From Verticillium longisporum (taxonomy: Eukaryota > Ascomycota > Sordariomycetes > Glomerellales > Plectosphaerellaceae): a stretch of DNA of 64,000 nucleotides. Made by a program: the position numbers and the translations under genes. The stretch is taken from assembly GCA_019188255.1 (NCBI GenBank), contig JAETXT010000009.1:1240001-1304000 (forward strand), given 5' to 3'. The notes beneath the pieces are model-generated. The model worked only from the letters and a program-made list of their open reading frames with translations, made no database searches and was not told where the DNA came from. This document shows positions 26,024-37,321 of the stretch, one piece after another (the first letter of the stretch is position 1; every line of letters starts with the position of its first letter).

Positions 26024-26340
26024 AGTTTATTACGCCTGGTGGCCTAGAGCCAATAAGGCACTATTTGCTATTGTACACGGTCGCTTCCTCTAGTCTGTCC
26101 GAATCTCCCAAGCCCATAATAGGTCATCTTTCCGCTCTTGCTTTCTCGTCTTCTGTCTTGCCGCCGGTTTCTCGTGGGGTTTAGATTGTATTGGCAAGCT
26201 GCTTGAAGGCTATTCTTCAAGTGTTCAGAGTCCTATCTACGGCGACTGAAGCGGCGCTTACTGTTGTTGACACGAGGTGTGGGTGTTAGGTTCGGTTAGT
26301 AGAAGAAGGGGGTTTTGGTGTGTTAGGCCCCCGCAAGGGA

Positions 26341-29300
26341 TCACACGTTCTCCAGTCGGCCCGTGGCCTTCGCAAAGCGTATCGTAGCTCGGACTGCTTT
26401 CATGTCCGGCTTCCAATCATCACCATCTGATGTCGTCTTACCTCCCAAATGGAAGGAGATGTTGTCTCTTTGTGTGCCAGGGCGCATGAGTGTCTCGGCT
26501 CGTTGTGTTGCCCATCGTGTGCATCGGAGGAGAAAGTGCTCCACCGTCTCTCTCGCTTGTCCGCATGCGCATTGGGCTGAAGCTACTGCCCTGATTCGGA
26601 AAAGTGAGGCGTTCAGTCTCGCCATGCCTGTCCTGAGCTGGGCCAGCATGCTCGCCTCCATCCAGGAAAGGTTATCATATAGTTCTCGAGTGTGCTTGCC
26701 GGGTAGTGCTATGTCGACTTCCTTCGAGAGTTTTCCAACATTATCTGGTAGTCGTCTTTCCACACGTAGTTTGCGCCTTGCAGCGTTGAGGGTGGTGGAT
26801 CGCATCTTTGGGAACTGTTTTTCAGGCAAGGCGCCATCTCGGCTGGCCTTGCGTGCTTCTCCTTTCGCTTTCTTCAGGAGGTCGTCGTCGAGCTGGCTCG
26901 GAAGCCACACGACTGAGATGGTGTTCCCGGTTTCTCGCAGTCGGGTGATCGCCTCGTAGATGCAGCGAACGTACTCTTGTCCAGACTGTTGTTGGGGGTT
27001 TCGAAGTGTCAGCACCGCGGCTTTGTTGCTTGTCAGTAGCGTCACGGTCTGCCCCCTCAGCTGCGGCAGAAATCGCAACGCGTATGCTGCCGCTACCAGT
27101 TCTCCGGAAAATGGGTTCTGATCGGTCCTCATGCCGTGGGTGAAGGAAAACGTCTCGAGCCTCGTCCCTGGCCCCTTGACGGTTCCACCGACGCCGACCA
27201 CCTCGTTTCGTGCCGAGCTGCTCACAGCGATGCGCACCGTGGCCTCCTCATCGACCCGCGTCAGTGTTGCATCCTCGTCGTTCCATTCAGTGACGGTCTG
27301 CACTCTTTCCATCCACGGCGGCAGTGTGAATGGGTTGATTGTTTCCAGGTCCTCCATTGGAATTTCGTTGAGCGAAGTTGCCAGTTGGAAAAATGGTGAG
27401 CGGTGGAAGCGCCTGAACTTCTTTATGCGAGAGGTCAGTTTTCGAAGCGGGTTGGTCTCAGGCAGTGCGTGGAGATCTGTCCATAGCTTGATGGCCCTTC
27501 TCGTGAATCGCTCTGGTGCACTGGCGATGTGAGCCTCCGCTTCTGCTACGCTTGTGGCTATCGTGACGAACGCTCCAATAATTGCCTGCGCTCCGACCTT
27601 TTGGACGCGATAGATTGCTGCTGCCGTCCGGTCTTTGCATCGGTGCCTCCAGACGTTAGAGGCATAGTCCACCACTGGGGCCACGGTGGCCGTGAATAGC
27701 TGCCGTGCTGTCGCCGGGGTCAATCCTCTCAGTCGTTTCAGCTCCATCGCAGCCTCTAGTCCCTTGGTCGCCACTCTTGCAATGTGTTCCCTGTATCTGA
27801 GTCCAATGTCCATGATCACGCCGAGGATCTTGACATGCTGTTTGGGTTTGACTGTTTGGCCCTTGATAGTGAAAGGTTCCGAATCGGACCTTTTGGCCCA
27901 TCGGGTGAAGTGGATGACCGCCGTCTTGTCCGCTTCGAAAGTCGCCCCGCTTCTCTGCTCCCAGTCCAGTGCCTTCTCGATGATCGCCTCGATCCCTTTA
28001 CGGTTGTCTTGCGTGGTTGGTCCAGCGACCCAGGCTGTGAAGTCGTCGACAAAGGCTATAGCTCCTCCATAGCAGTTGATCTTCTGTTGTACAAGGTCGG
28101 CGTTGAAGAACAGAAACAGGATCGGTGACAGTGGCGATCCTTGCGGTAGTCCAGCCTGAGGCAGGGTCCGGACCTCTGATGCTTGGCCGTTGACCTGAAT
28201 TGTCGCCGTCCGATCGGAGCAGAATGCCTCTACCCAACGGAGCAAATCTTCTGGGAGGCCCCTCGCTCTCATTCTCTGAATGAGTCTCTCTTTGCATACT
28301 CCATTGTATGCTCCCTTCACATCGAAGCTCACGAGGCTGACCACCCAACGATTTCTCCATGCTGCGTAGATTTGTTCTTGCAGCAACACCAACGCTTGTT
28401 CTGCTGACCTCTGTTTGCGGGCCCCGAAGTGGTTCGTGGGCAACAGCCCATGGGTTTCGACTGCATGGGATATCCTCTCCGCAACAACCGACTCGAGAAC
28501 CTTGCCGAGCGTGGCGAGGAGCGAGATGGGCCTCCAAGCCTTGGCGATGGTGTAGTCTCCTTTGCCGGGCTTCTTGAGCGGGATGATCTTGGCATGCCTC
28601 CATTGGTCGGGGAGTACTCCTTCCTCTAGCGATGCGCGGAAAATCGCAAGGACACTGTGCTTGACGGCTGGCCAAATCTGTTTCCAGACCATCGCCGGCA
28701 ACCCGTCCTCACCGGGTGCTTTCCACGATTTCGTCGCGAAAAGCCGGCGCTCGACTTCTTCCATCGTGATGTCAGGCATGGTGACAGCCGATTCGCGCTG
28801 CGGCCTCTCACCCTCCTCTTCGATGTGCTCTGGTGGGGGCGGGAAGAAAGTCGTAAGCAATTCTTCCGCTTGCTCTTTGCCGTTGGTCGTCCGTGTGCCA
28901 TCAGCCTTTACAAGCTGCGGCACCTTGCCGAATGCCGCGTCGTCGCCCGACTTGAGATACTTGGCGGCCTTCCAGATGTTGTCGTTGTCGGCCAGAAAGT
29001 CGTTCCAATGGGTTTTCTTCTGTTGTCGAATGGCACCGTGGTATTGTTTCGCTGCTCCCTTGGCCGTGTTCTCCAGTGCTTCATCGTTCCGTCCTGCCCG
29101 TCTCGCTGCCCTCGCCCGGTTCCTCCAATGTGTGTGGATGTGGCGGAGCTGCGTAAGATCCGCCGTCCACCACCGCTTCGCGTGTGGCGATGGTTTGGCT
29201 TTTGGTGTCAAGGCCTGTACTGCTTCCAGCACCACTGACATGAGTCTGTCCGTCTTCTCTTGGACCGTGCCTTCCATCGGGGCTGTCTCGAGTGCAGTGG

Positions 29301-30096
29301 AAATTCGAGTGTTGATTTCATTCCATGGCGCGTTCTTGTACAGAGGTCGGTCCTGGATTTTCGGGGCCGGCACTGATACATCAAAAATCGTTTCGATGGT
29401 GCGGTGGTCCGACCCGTGCTCTGTTCCGTTCGTCGTACACTTGATCATGGCCGCAGCTAGGTCTTCTGATACCAGCACCAGGTCGATTGTCGACTCGTGG
29501 TCCCCGCCTTGCCAAGTCTTCGTGCCCCTCGGGAGCATGCTGCAGAGGGAGAGCTCGTTCATCAGGTCGATGATGTTGTCGGCTTCACCCTGTCGTACCG
29601 GAGACACGTCGTCTCCTCCCCATAGTTGATCGTGGCGATTGAAGTCGCCCGCAATGACCACGTGCACCACCTCTCCTGCGGCTCTCCTGGCGTCCGCGAC
29701 CGCTCTACGTATGGTGTTGCACGCTTCCTGTAATGCCTGGGTGTCCATCCCCTGCACGTACACGGACACCACCAGTACCAGTTTCCCTGGAAGCCGCAAC
29801 AATGCTGCTGTCATGTCCGGAGACTCTATCCGCACCTGTTCAGCCTCCAAATCCTTCCTTACCCAAAGCATGCTTCGGATCGCCCATCGTCCTTCCCCAA
29901 TCGTTGGTGGGACCATCTTTGTCCATCTGTGATGTCCCATCGGCGTCGTCAACAGCCGTCCTTTGATCATCCGTGCCTGTGGTTCCTGGATCGCCAGCAC
30001 CGCTACGTCCTGAATGTCCTCGTCGTTCATGAGGCTCTCGTGAACCTCGCCGCGTTTTCGCACATTGAGTTGGATCATACGGAGCGTACTACTCAT
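26341..30096 (-). CDS. LINE ORF2: endonuclease, reverse transcriptase, RNase H
   Basis: 1251 residues without a stop, beginning ATGAGTAGT directly over the ORF1 stop. Residues 1-225 form an APE-type endonuclease/phosphatase domain with [23 protein letters not shown] and GSDHRT. Residues about 490-770 are the reverse transcriptase with [10 protein letters not shown] (motif A), [10 protein letters not shown] (motif B) and the catalytic FVDD (motif C, replacing the common YADD). Residues about 960-1110 form an RNase H domain with [10 protein letters not shown], but the expected Asp residues near AVSSSARN and LTSNKAAV are missing. The C-terminus has a CACGQ...EHFLLRC metal-binding-like motif. The protein nicks target DNA and primes reverse transcription there. 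The first two domains look functional. Confidence 0.95.
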   Translation of the reverse strand: MSSTLRMIQLNVRKRGEVHESLMNDEDIQDVAVLAIQEPQARMIKGRLLTTPMGHHRWTKMVPPTIGEGRWAIRSMLWVRKDLEAEQVRIESPDMTAALLRLPGKLVLVVSVYVQGMDTQALQEACNTIRRAVADARRAAGEVVHVVIAGDFNRHDQLWGGDDVSPVRQGEADNIIDLMNELSLCSMLPRGTKTWQGGDHESTIDLVLVSEDLAAAMIKCTTNGTEHGSDHRTIETIFDVSVPAPKIQDRPLYKNAPWNEINTRISTALETAPMEGTVQEKTDRLMSVVLEAVQALTPKAKPSPHAKRWWTADLTQLRHIHTHWRNRARAARRAGRNDEALENTAKGAAKQYHGAIRQQKKTHWNDFLADNDNIWKAAKYLKSGDDAAFGKVPQLVKADGTRTTNGKEQAEELLTTFFPPPPEHIEEEGERPQRESAVTMPDITMEEVERRLFATKSWKAPGEDGLPAMVWKQIWPAVKHSVLAIFRASLEEGVLPDQWRHAKIIPLKKPGKGDYTIAKAWRPISLLATLGKVLESVVAERISHAVETHGLLPTNHFGARKQRSAEQALVLLQEQIYAAWRNRWVVSLVSFDVKGAYNGVCKERLIQRMRARGLPEDLLRWVEAFCSDRTATIQVNGQASEVRTLPQAGLPQGSPLSPILFLFFNADLVQQKINCYGGAIAFVDDFTAWVAGPTTQDNRKGIEAIIEKALDWEQRSGATFEADKTAVIHFTRWAKRSDSEPFTIKGQTVKPKQHVKILGVIMDIGLRYREHIARVATKGLEAAMELKRLRGLTPATARQLFTATVAPVVDYASNVWRHRCKDRTAAAIYRVQKVGAQAIIGAFVTIATSVAEAEAHIASAPERFTRRAIKLWTDLHALPETNPLRKLTSRIKKFRRFHRSPFFQLATSLNEIPMEDLETINPFTLPPWMERVQTVTEWNDEDATLTRVDEEATVRIAVSSSARNEVVGVGGTVKGPGTRLETFSFTHGMRTDQNPFSGELVAAAYALRFLPQLRGQTVTLLTSNKAAVLTLRNPQQQSGQEYVRCIYEAITRLRETGNTISVVWLPSQLDDDLLKKAKGEARKASRDGALPEKQFPKMRSTTLNAARRKLRVERRLPDNVGKLSKEVDIALPGKHTRELYDNLSWMEASMLAQLRTGMARLNASLFRIRAVASAQCACGQARETVEHFLLRCTRWATQRAETLMRPGTQRDNISFHLGGKTTSDGDDWKPDMKAVRATIRFAKATGRLENV

Positions 30097-31434
30097 TCAA
30101 AGATGGGTAGAGCTTCTTGCAGTTTCTGCTGAAAGATGCATGGGGACCTCCGCAGGGAACACACTTGAGGATAGTCTCAGTGCAGGCACTGTGGTGGTGC
30201 CCCTCCTTGGCACATTTCCCGCACACCTGGGGTCGGTCGCACTGGTGAGCTTTATGGCCGCGGCCCATCTGTTGACAGTTGTAGCACTGGTCGAGGCGAG
30301 GACGAGATTCGAAGACCTTGGTCCTCCCAGATTGTCCTCCCGCATAGGCGTAGCCCTCCGCGAGTAGCCTTTCCGCGTCCGCTCTCTTCGTGAGGTACAT
30401 AACCATTGAGCCGTATGCCTTCGGGACGTCCCTGTTACTTAGCCAGCCTACTTTCGCAACTTGTACGTCGTTTTCTTTGCCAATCTCCTCCGCGGCCCCA
30501 CTGCGGATGGTGTTCGCCTCATCCAAGACCACCATGCGGCTCACGTAGTCGACTTTGACAGGATAGAGTTCGTCTCGCAGCATCCTAGCTCCTCGAGGCA
30601 GCTTGGCTTCCACCAGTTGTTTCACCATGGCGTGCTCCTGCTCGTTTCTGCAGGCAATTCTGATTCGAGGCTTCTTCGGGTCCTTGGTCACGGCCAGGCA
30701 ACGCCACTTGGATTGGCTTTGGTCCACCCTGACCTCGCCTTCCGTAAGGGTACGAATAGCGCCCGGTGTGAGCTGTTCACCTTGTTCGTCCTCCATCCTG
30801 GATGTGTCGATCGTGCAGAAGACCATGTCTATTGGCGTCGGTGGCGTTGTCATGGTAGCCTGCCTCGTGTTGCTGAGTTGGCCGGCCTGTGGCATCCGGG
30901 CAATGTCTGCGTAGGACGGCCCCGATCTATCCTGCCCTGCGATCGTCGTAGTGACTGTTTCGATGCTCGCACGCAGGCTCTGGGTTTCATTCGTGGTCGC
31001 ATGGAGGGCTTTCCTAAGCTTCTCCACTTCGTTCTGGAGCTCTTCAATTCTTGTCGACTGTGACTGGGACTCTTCCAGGACCTTTCTCATGATCTTCGTC
31101 TGTAGTTCCATCTGTTTCTCCATAGCGCGCAGCAACGCTCTTCCGTCCGGCTGCCCTCCAAGAGTCCCGGAGATTGGTCGTCGCACCGTCGGTTTGGTAC
31201 CGCGCCTATTGGCTCTTCGCTCCGTGATTTCCACATCGTCGGTCGGCTCGTTTCTGGCTTGACCCTCGGTCGCTTCATCATTGATATGTTCATCGTCGAT
31301 GACTTCGTTGTCGATGGATCGATTGTCGACGACCTTGTTGCTCGGCTTGCGCGTCGATCGAAGCTGTCGTCTCACACCACCATTCCCCCTTCTCCATCCG
31401 ACGCAACATGGATCGTGTCGCGTTCGTTCGCCAT
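30089..31434 (-). CDS. LINE ORF1: gag-like RNA-binding protein (one-base break)
   Basis: The nucleic-acid-binding partner of ORF2. It contains a coiled-coil-like stretch ([15 protein letters not shown] and the following heptads) and, at the C-terminus, three zinc knuckles. The second is a clean CX2CX4HX4C ([14 protein letters not shown]). The first (CYNCQQ ... HQC) and third (CVPCGGPH ... NC) are variants. The open frame extends upstream of the coiled coil only from a TTG at 31498. The natural start appears to be ATG 31434-31432 ([12 protein letters not shown]) in another frame. That frame runs into this one if one G is missing from the run at 31385-31389; the total is then 1347 nt (448 residues). 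The stop TAG (30091-30089) overlaps the ORF2 start. Confidence 0.85.
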
Positions 31435-31610
31435 GGCTGCAGGTGGGGCGCCACGTGGAATGGGATCCACCAGTTCGCGTCGCGCCGTCCCACGTCAAAG
31501 ACCAACCTGTCCACGATCAATCTGATGCCGTACTTCAACGAAAATCAGGCAAGTACAGTTAGGAGCATGAAGTCAACTCCAGATCAGTACCCTCGAGGCT
31601 CACGATCGTT

Positions 31611-31622
31611 CCGTGCTGCACA
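31611..31622 (+). repeat. LINE target-site duplication, right copy
   Basis: Exact copy of 25994-26005. It marks the 5' end of the element and lies 281 bp before the start codon of the NOV-like gene. Confidence 0.85.
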
Positions 31623-31903
31623 GCGGCAGTGCAAATCAGCCCCGGACCAAAGTGGTCAGGGTTGGGCGCCTTTCTGGAGGCAGTGATGGCACATGGGCAA
31701 AATGGGCAAATTCAACGCGCGAATGAAGCCTACAACGCCGGGGTTGTCCGTGGCATTGAGTCAACCCATCTGAGATCAATCGCGAGAGAACATATACGGG
31801 GGCAGCATCGGCCGGAGCGTCTGGGCTCGGGAGTTTTCTCCTCATCACTGAGGTCTCGCTGGGTGACAGCGACTGCCAGCAATTGACGCGACGAGCCAGC
31901 GCC

Positions 31904-34900
31904 ATGGATGCAGACTTTCCGCGGTCTGCCCGGGAAGCCGAGGACCACATCCGTCAAATCCGCCGTGACAAGGGCCTCGGCGATGGTCCGGGGCAAATTG
32001 GTAACAACGGCGCCGACCTGGAATCCGCTTTGAAGGTGTTAGTAGGGCGCTTGCCGTCGCGGATCAGCCCGAACTGACGTTGGTTGGCAGTCTATCCCAC
32101 GATCTGTACCAGACAGCGACACATTTCCTGCTCGAACTCATTCAAAATGCCGACGACAACATGTACGCGGTTGACGCCCCGACGCTGGCCATCACGTACA
32201 GGCCGGGGCGGGTCAGGATCGACTGCAACGAGCGCGGGTTCTCACGCAAGAACATGGAAGCCATCTGTCGCATTTGCCAGAGCACGAAGAGCGGTAGGAG
32301 CAAATCCGCTGGGTTTGTCGGTGAGAAGGGCATCGGTTTCAAGGCCGTCTTCAAGGTGGCGTCAACCGTCTGGATCTCCTCTGGGTACTACTCTTTCAGG
32401 TTCGACCGCGATGGACATCTCGGCATGATCGCTCCGATCTGGGATGCGTTTCCCGAAGCGCCCAAGCCTGGGTTTACTTCCATCTACCTGAAGCTGGCAA
32501 GAGACTGCAATGAGGGGGGCATTATCGACGAGCTTCGCTCCTACGATGCCAAGATTCTCATATTCCTTCGCCGTCTGCAGCGGCTTGAGATTGACGTTCA
32601 GCGCGAGTTCTGGAAGTCCGGCGACTTCAAGACGGTGCTCAGCCGGCAAGCGAATACTTCAGGCAACCCTTCCATGACGACATTAATGAATGATGGTGTC
32701 AAGAAGCAATATCTTGTTTGGCGCCACACAGTCAACCGATTGCCAAACGATGCAAGAAGGCCCGGCATATCGAGCTCCGAGGTGGTCCTGGCATTCCCTC
32801 TCGACAAGGACGGAGAAACGCCTCTCATAGAGAGGCAGAGTGTCTATGCATTCTTGCCCATCCGCGACTATGACTTCAAGGTGAGGGGGTCTGTTCTGTG
32901 CTTTGGATGAGACCAGCAGCGCTGATCCTGCTCTGCGACCTAGTTCCTACTTCAGGCGGACTTTCTGCTGTCTGCCAACCGCGAAGATGTCCACGCCGAT
33001 CTGCCATGGAACCTGGCGTTGACGACGGCTGCGCAAAAGGCCTTTCTCGACGCTGTCAGGCACATGAGCAACCTCACCAACAAACTGCGCTACACGTGGT
33101 TCCGCTTCGTGACAGGCAGCTACAGCGCGCAGCTCGGCATCTTCGCAGACCTGCAGAGAAAGCTGCTCGCGGACCTCCAGAAGACGCAACTTCTCGACTC
33201 AACCTGGGGCCGGAAGAAGAAACCGATGAAGCTGACGCGAGTGCCCGACATTTTCTGCGACAACGACGGCCGGCCGTTCACGCTCCACTACAAGAATGAC
33301 GACCGCTATCTGTCGCCCAAGTACAGCCAGGACGAGCCCGACGCGAGCAGCCTCAGGGCCCTGGGCGTCAAGGACATCACGCCCGAAGCCTTCATGAACG
33401 AGATTGACAAGCTGCTCAAGAAGCACCGCGGGGCGTTCTTCCAGAAGCAGACCAGGGACTGGCACGCCAAGTTCTCGCAGACGCTGACGTCGTCGTCGTT
33501 TGCCAGCTGGCACTACAGGAAGCGGACCATGGCCATCATCCCGCTGCGCGACAAGAGCTGGACGTCGATGAACGAGGGACAGGTGTACTTTGCGGCTCAG
33601 TCGAACTCGACCCTCATCCCGGAGGGGATCAAGATTCGCATCGTCGACCCCGAGGCGGCGGCGGACCCGGCGCGCAAGCTGCTCTTTGAGCACCTGGGCG
33701 TGGCGAACCTTTCCCGGCCGCTTGTCGCCAACATGATCATCGACGCGCACGGGAACGAGAACTTCAAGCCGGACGGCCTCAAGCCCGCGACCCTGGTGGC
33801 GCACGCGCGGTACGTCTATCAGGAGAATTGGGAGCAGAACGCGTATCGGACGCAAGAGCTCTGGTTTGCGCCTCAAGAGGGCCCTTGCCGCAAGGGCTCG
33901 GCCATGTATCTCCCCCTGGACGTGCCGGGCGCCGCCAGCAGGCTCTTGCCGAAGGTGGCCGACGGGGGCTACGGGTTCCTCCATGCTTCCTATCTCGAAG
34001 TTGCTGAGCCCCAGAAGAAGAAATGGCATGAATATCTCGTCAAGACGCTGAAGGTCAGTATATACCCTCGCCTCTGGGCCACGGAGCAGCTCGAGACCGA
34101 TTACCTGCACGCCGACTTCAACTACATTGTGGAAAATGCGGACCCCATGGCTTGGATGGTGCTGCTGCGCGATGGATGGAGCTACTACAGAGAGGTGCTC
34201 GATACCAGCATCACTGCCCTCGGGGCTCTCGCCCATGAACGAAGGCTGCTGGTGGCTCGAGTCAAGAGGCTCAAGGTAGTCTGCATGGGGAGGTCGACGC
34301 GTCCGCCAGTCTCGGAGACTTTCAGACCATCGGAGGCCCTTATCGAGAAATGGGGCAGTTTGCCTCCTTTTATAGATGTCCCCCAGCCGGAGAACGCGCG
34401 GTGGGAGGCGGTTCTGCGTCACCTGGGCGTCCTTACCTTGCCGACCCTCAGCTTCTACATTGACAGCCTGCGAAGCGCAAAGATGGTGGAGTCCACCCCC
34501 ATGGAGATCATCAAAAGCCTCATGACAGAGATTGAAGCAAAAGGCACGACGACCGAAGGACGGCAAAAGATCATGTAAGTCACCCTGGGGGGGGGACCAC
34601 CACATCGACGTGTTTGCTGATGACACGGGATGACAGGTCAGAATTTCGAGACTCTTCCCTCATCTGCATCCCGCCCGAGGGCGACCGAGAGTCCCGTCTC
34701 TGGATGAGCACGAGTCGGTGTTTCTGGGACGGCGAATCATGGCTCAAGCAGTCTTATGGCTTGGCAAAGCATTACCCCAACCACGAATCGCTGTTCCGGA
34801 ACTGCCTCATGATCCCGGACGTCGGGGTCGAGCACATCATCAAGGAGGCCAGACGCATCAGCGAGAGGGGAAACAATTCGATTCCCTACATCGAGAAGAT

Positions 34901-36913
34901 CCTCTCGGCCTTGGCAATTCATGCCGACTACCACATTACGGCGCCGCAGAAGAAGGAGCTCGCGGCTATGGCCATCTTTCCCATCTCGACCGGCCCCGCT
35001 GACGGCACCTACCAGTACCTGTCTTCGATCAACAGCAAGAAGCCGTGGCTGATCGCCGACCGAGAGGTGTTCAAGACACAGTTCCAGCACCTGTTGCCCA
35101 TGCTGGCGTTCAGCGTCAGGTTCGTGCTGAAGATCCGCAAGTTCCTCCTGGCCCTGGATCTGGGCGATCGGTGTCTCAGCAAGCTGGCCTCGAGCGTGAC
35201 GGAGGCCCGCGGGGACGCCGTGATCAACAAGGAGCTGACGGAGAAGTACCGGTCAAGGAGCTCGCTCTTCTTCAGGTATGTTGCCCGAAACCCATCCTTT
35301 GTGTTCATGAGGCTAGGGAGACCACAGCTGACGCGCCACGAACAGACTCATGCCCGAGGACCAGCCAAACCAGGAGCAGGTGCGCGATAAGTTCCGCAGC
35401 ATCGACGTGTACGTGGCGTCGGAGATCTCGCAGTACTGGACAGCGCCACTCGGGTTCACGCAGATCCGCAGCACGCTGGCGACGGGCGCGGCGTTTCTCG
35501 AGTGCGACTATGCCGGGGACCTGCGGATCTACCTGCGCAAGGGCTACGAGACGGAGGCCTACCCCTGCGAGCTGTCGGAGCAGCTGCGGAGCTTCTTCAG
35601 CATTGACATTGAACATCGAGATCTGGTGAGCGTCGTGCTGACGGCAGAAGTCGATCGGGTCGAGCAGATATTCGACAGCAGGGGTGTCATGCCGTCGATA
35701 CCTGACGATGACGACGACGAAGATGGTAACGATGAGACGCAGAACGGCACCGACTCTGGGGCCACGACGGGCAACAACTATATCCCCGGAGTGGGCGTCG
35801 TTCCTGTTCCTGTCACGACAGGGCCTCGCGCCGGCAGCAGCAGCGGCGGCGAAGGTTCGCGATTCTCGCGTCTTCTGGGCAACAGTCGGTTCAGTGCCGC
35901 GTTTTACGGCCAGCCGAACAGCTCTTACGAGTCTCTGCCGTCGTACACAGCGGCGATAGCAAGGTCGACGGGGAGCGCCGCCGCCGCCGGAGCTGCAGAA
36001 AGACGGACAATTCCAGGCGCTTACACGCTGCCGTTTCTGCGAGGCGCCTTGAGGGAGCTGAATTTCCACCAGAAGGAGGGAACCGTCGTCGGTGCGCCGG
36101 TCGCACCGCCGGGCTTCTTGGATCGGGTCAAGACGTTTGCACAGCGCGATAGTGACCTTGGAGAGCTCTTCGTGAGTTTTATTCCCCTGCCCTTCTCCTG
36201 TATCCCCTCAGCCCACTTCATCGCACGCGCGAGACAAGGCCGCAGCTGACTCTCCCGTTGCAGGTCGCCGACATACTCACCGCGGTTCTGGGCCCTCAGT
36301 ACGATGCAGGCACAATGTGGACGTCGCGATCCAAGAGAAAGGCAGAAGAGGCCGCCTTCAACTTTACAGACTCGCAGGGACGGTTCAGCGCGTTCCTGAT
36401 GCGCCTCGACGGGACCTCCGGCAAGGGCCAGGGCTTCAACCGCTTCGTCTACCACCTTGACGTCAAGGCGACCGACAAGCCGCAGACGAATCACTTTAAG
36501 ATATCGCAGGACGAGCTCAACCGGGTAAGCACAGGTCCTGACAGCATTCGTCTTTGAAGTGCCACCTCCCTTTCTGTGGACTATCTGCTCATCGTGGCGT
36601 TCAGGCCCGTCAGTTTTCCATCCACAGCAAGGTCGAGTCCAGCCTGCCGGCACCGATGAGGCACGTCTCGATCTTGGTGCACATTTCTGAGCTGCGCGGG
36701 GGGCCCAAGATTCTGTTCCTGGCAGATCCATGGGATTTGTTCGCTGAAGGGCAGCTGACGTTGGAAAACGCGTCGCGCTACAAGGCGAGTCTGAACCTGC
36801 GGCCGTGGGTGGGCGCAGCCGGCAACGAGGGAGGTTTCGATTCTGTCCAGATCCGATCAAGGGATGCTGCTGGAGTTCCTCGTGATACGAACATGACGGA
36901 GAAGAAGGGCTGA
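31904..36913 (+). CDS. NO VEIN-like GHKL ATPase with C-terminal DUF3883
   Basis: Seven exons: 31904-32037, 32091-32880, 32944-34574, 34637-35275, 35346-36171, 36264-36524 and 36605-36913. They total 4590 nt, or 1529 residues, with all junctions in frame and GT-AG. Residues about 46-170 form a GHKL/HSP90-type ATPase: HFLLELIQNADDN (N box, about residues 56-68), CNERGFS in place of the usual DxGxG, and VGEKGIGFKAVF (glycine lid). This resembles plant NO VEIN proteins more than sacsin. The middle 1100 residues have no recognised domain apart from an acidic, Gly/Ser-rich linker around residue 1180. The C-terminus (about 1375-1480) matches DUF3883, with YHLDVKATD and FKISQDELNRA, a fold related to restriction endonucleases. 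In plants NOV is needed for cell-fate specification. The fungal role is unknown. The start MDADFPRS was chosen as the ATG nearest the conserved region; an in-frame alternative is at 31883. Confidence 0.88.
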
Positions 36914-37140
36914 ACGAATGAATGAATGGAATGAATGAATGGCAGGGCGTATGTAGAACAGATACATAGTTCATGATTTATGTATGAGTGCTCCTTCGAA
37001 AATGGCTGCCTACCTCGTGCCTCCTCACCGCTCTTTGTGTGTTTCGTGGCCAGGCACCAGTCGATCACCAGCCGACAAACCTGGTGTTTCTGTTAGGCAA
37101 CCTCTTGGTGAAACTACATCAACCCGTCCGTCTCACCCAG

Positions 37141-37236
37141 CTCATCTCTCAGATTGCTCATCTCTCAGATTGCTCATCTCTCAGATTGCTCATCTCTCAG
37201 ATTGCTCATCTCTCAGATTGCTCATCTCTCAGATTG
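37141..37236 (+). repeat. 16-bp minisatellite, six perfect units
   Basis: CTCATCTCTCAGATTG repeated six times without a mismatch, followed by a degenerate partial unit. It lies 85 bp upstream of the Nudix start codon, in its promoter or 5' UTR. Confidence 0.97.
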
Positions 37237-37321
37237 ATCATGTCTCACTGAATCATCTTCGTCACAATCACACCAAATCAGCATCGCCCAAACAACAAGA
37301 GAAGCCATTCCAAAACCCACA

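Larger units (their letters stand above)
26006..31610 (-). mobile_element. Full-length Tad-like non-LTR retrotransposon (LINE)
   Basis: A 5.6-kb element read on the minus strand: a short 5' UTR (31610-31435), ORF1 (31434-30089), ORF2 (30096-26341, overlapping ORF1 by 8 nt at ATGAGTAG), a 335-bp 3' UTR, and a (TG)n 3' tail, seen as (CA)11 at 26002-26023 on the plus strand. It is flanked by an exact 12-bp direct repeat. The order gag-like/CCHC, then endonuclease, reverse transcriptase and RNase H matches the Tad1 group of fungal LINEs. There is no sign of repeat-induced point mutation: ORF2 has no stops and stays GC-rich. It is therefore recent or in a genome with weak RIP. It may be mobile, apart from a one-base break in ORF1. 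Confidence 0.93.

Noticed and set aside
28562..29629. 355-codon plus-strand frame inside the LINE
   Set aside because: Antisense shadow of the reverse transcriptase and endonuclease region.
33199..34626. 475-codon minus-strand frame antisense to the NOV-like gene
   Set aside because: A shadow frame that crosses a predicted intron; no conserved motif, and the plus strand has in-phase exons with known domains.
37141..37236. Possible CRISPR-like array
   Set aside because: The units are contiguous without spacers and the genome is eukaryotic; it is a minisatellite.
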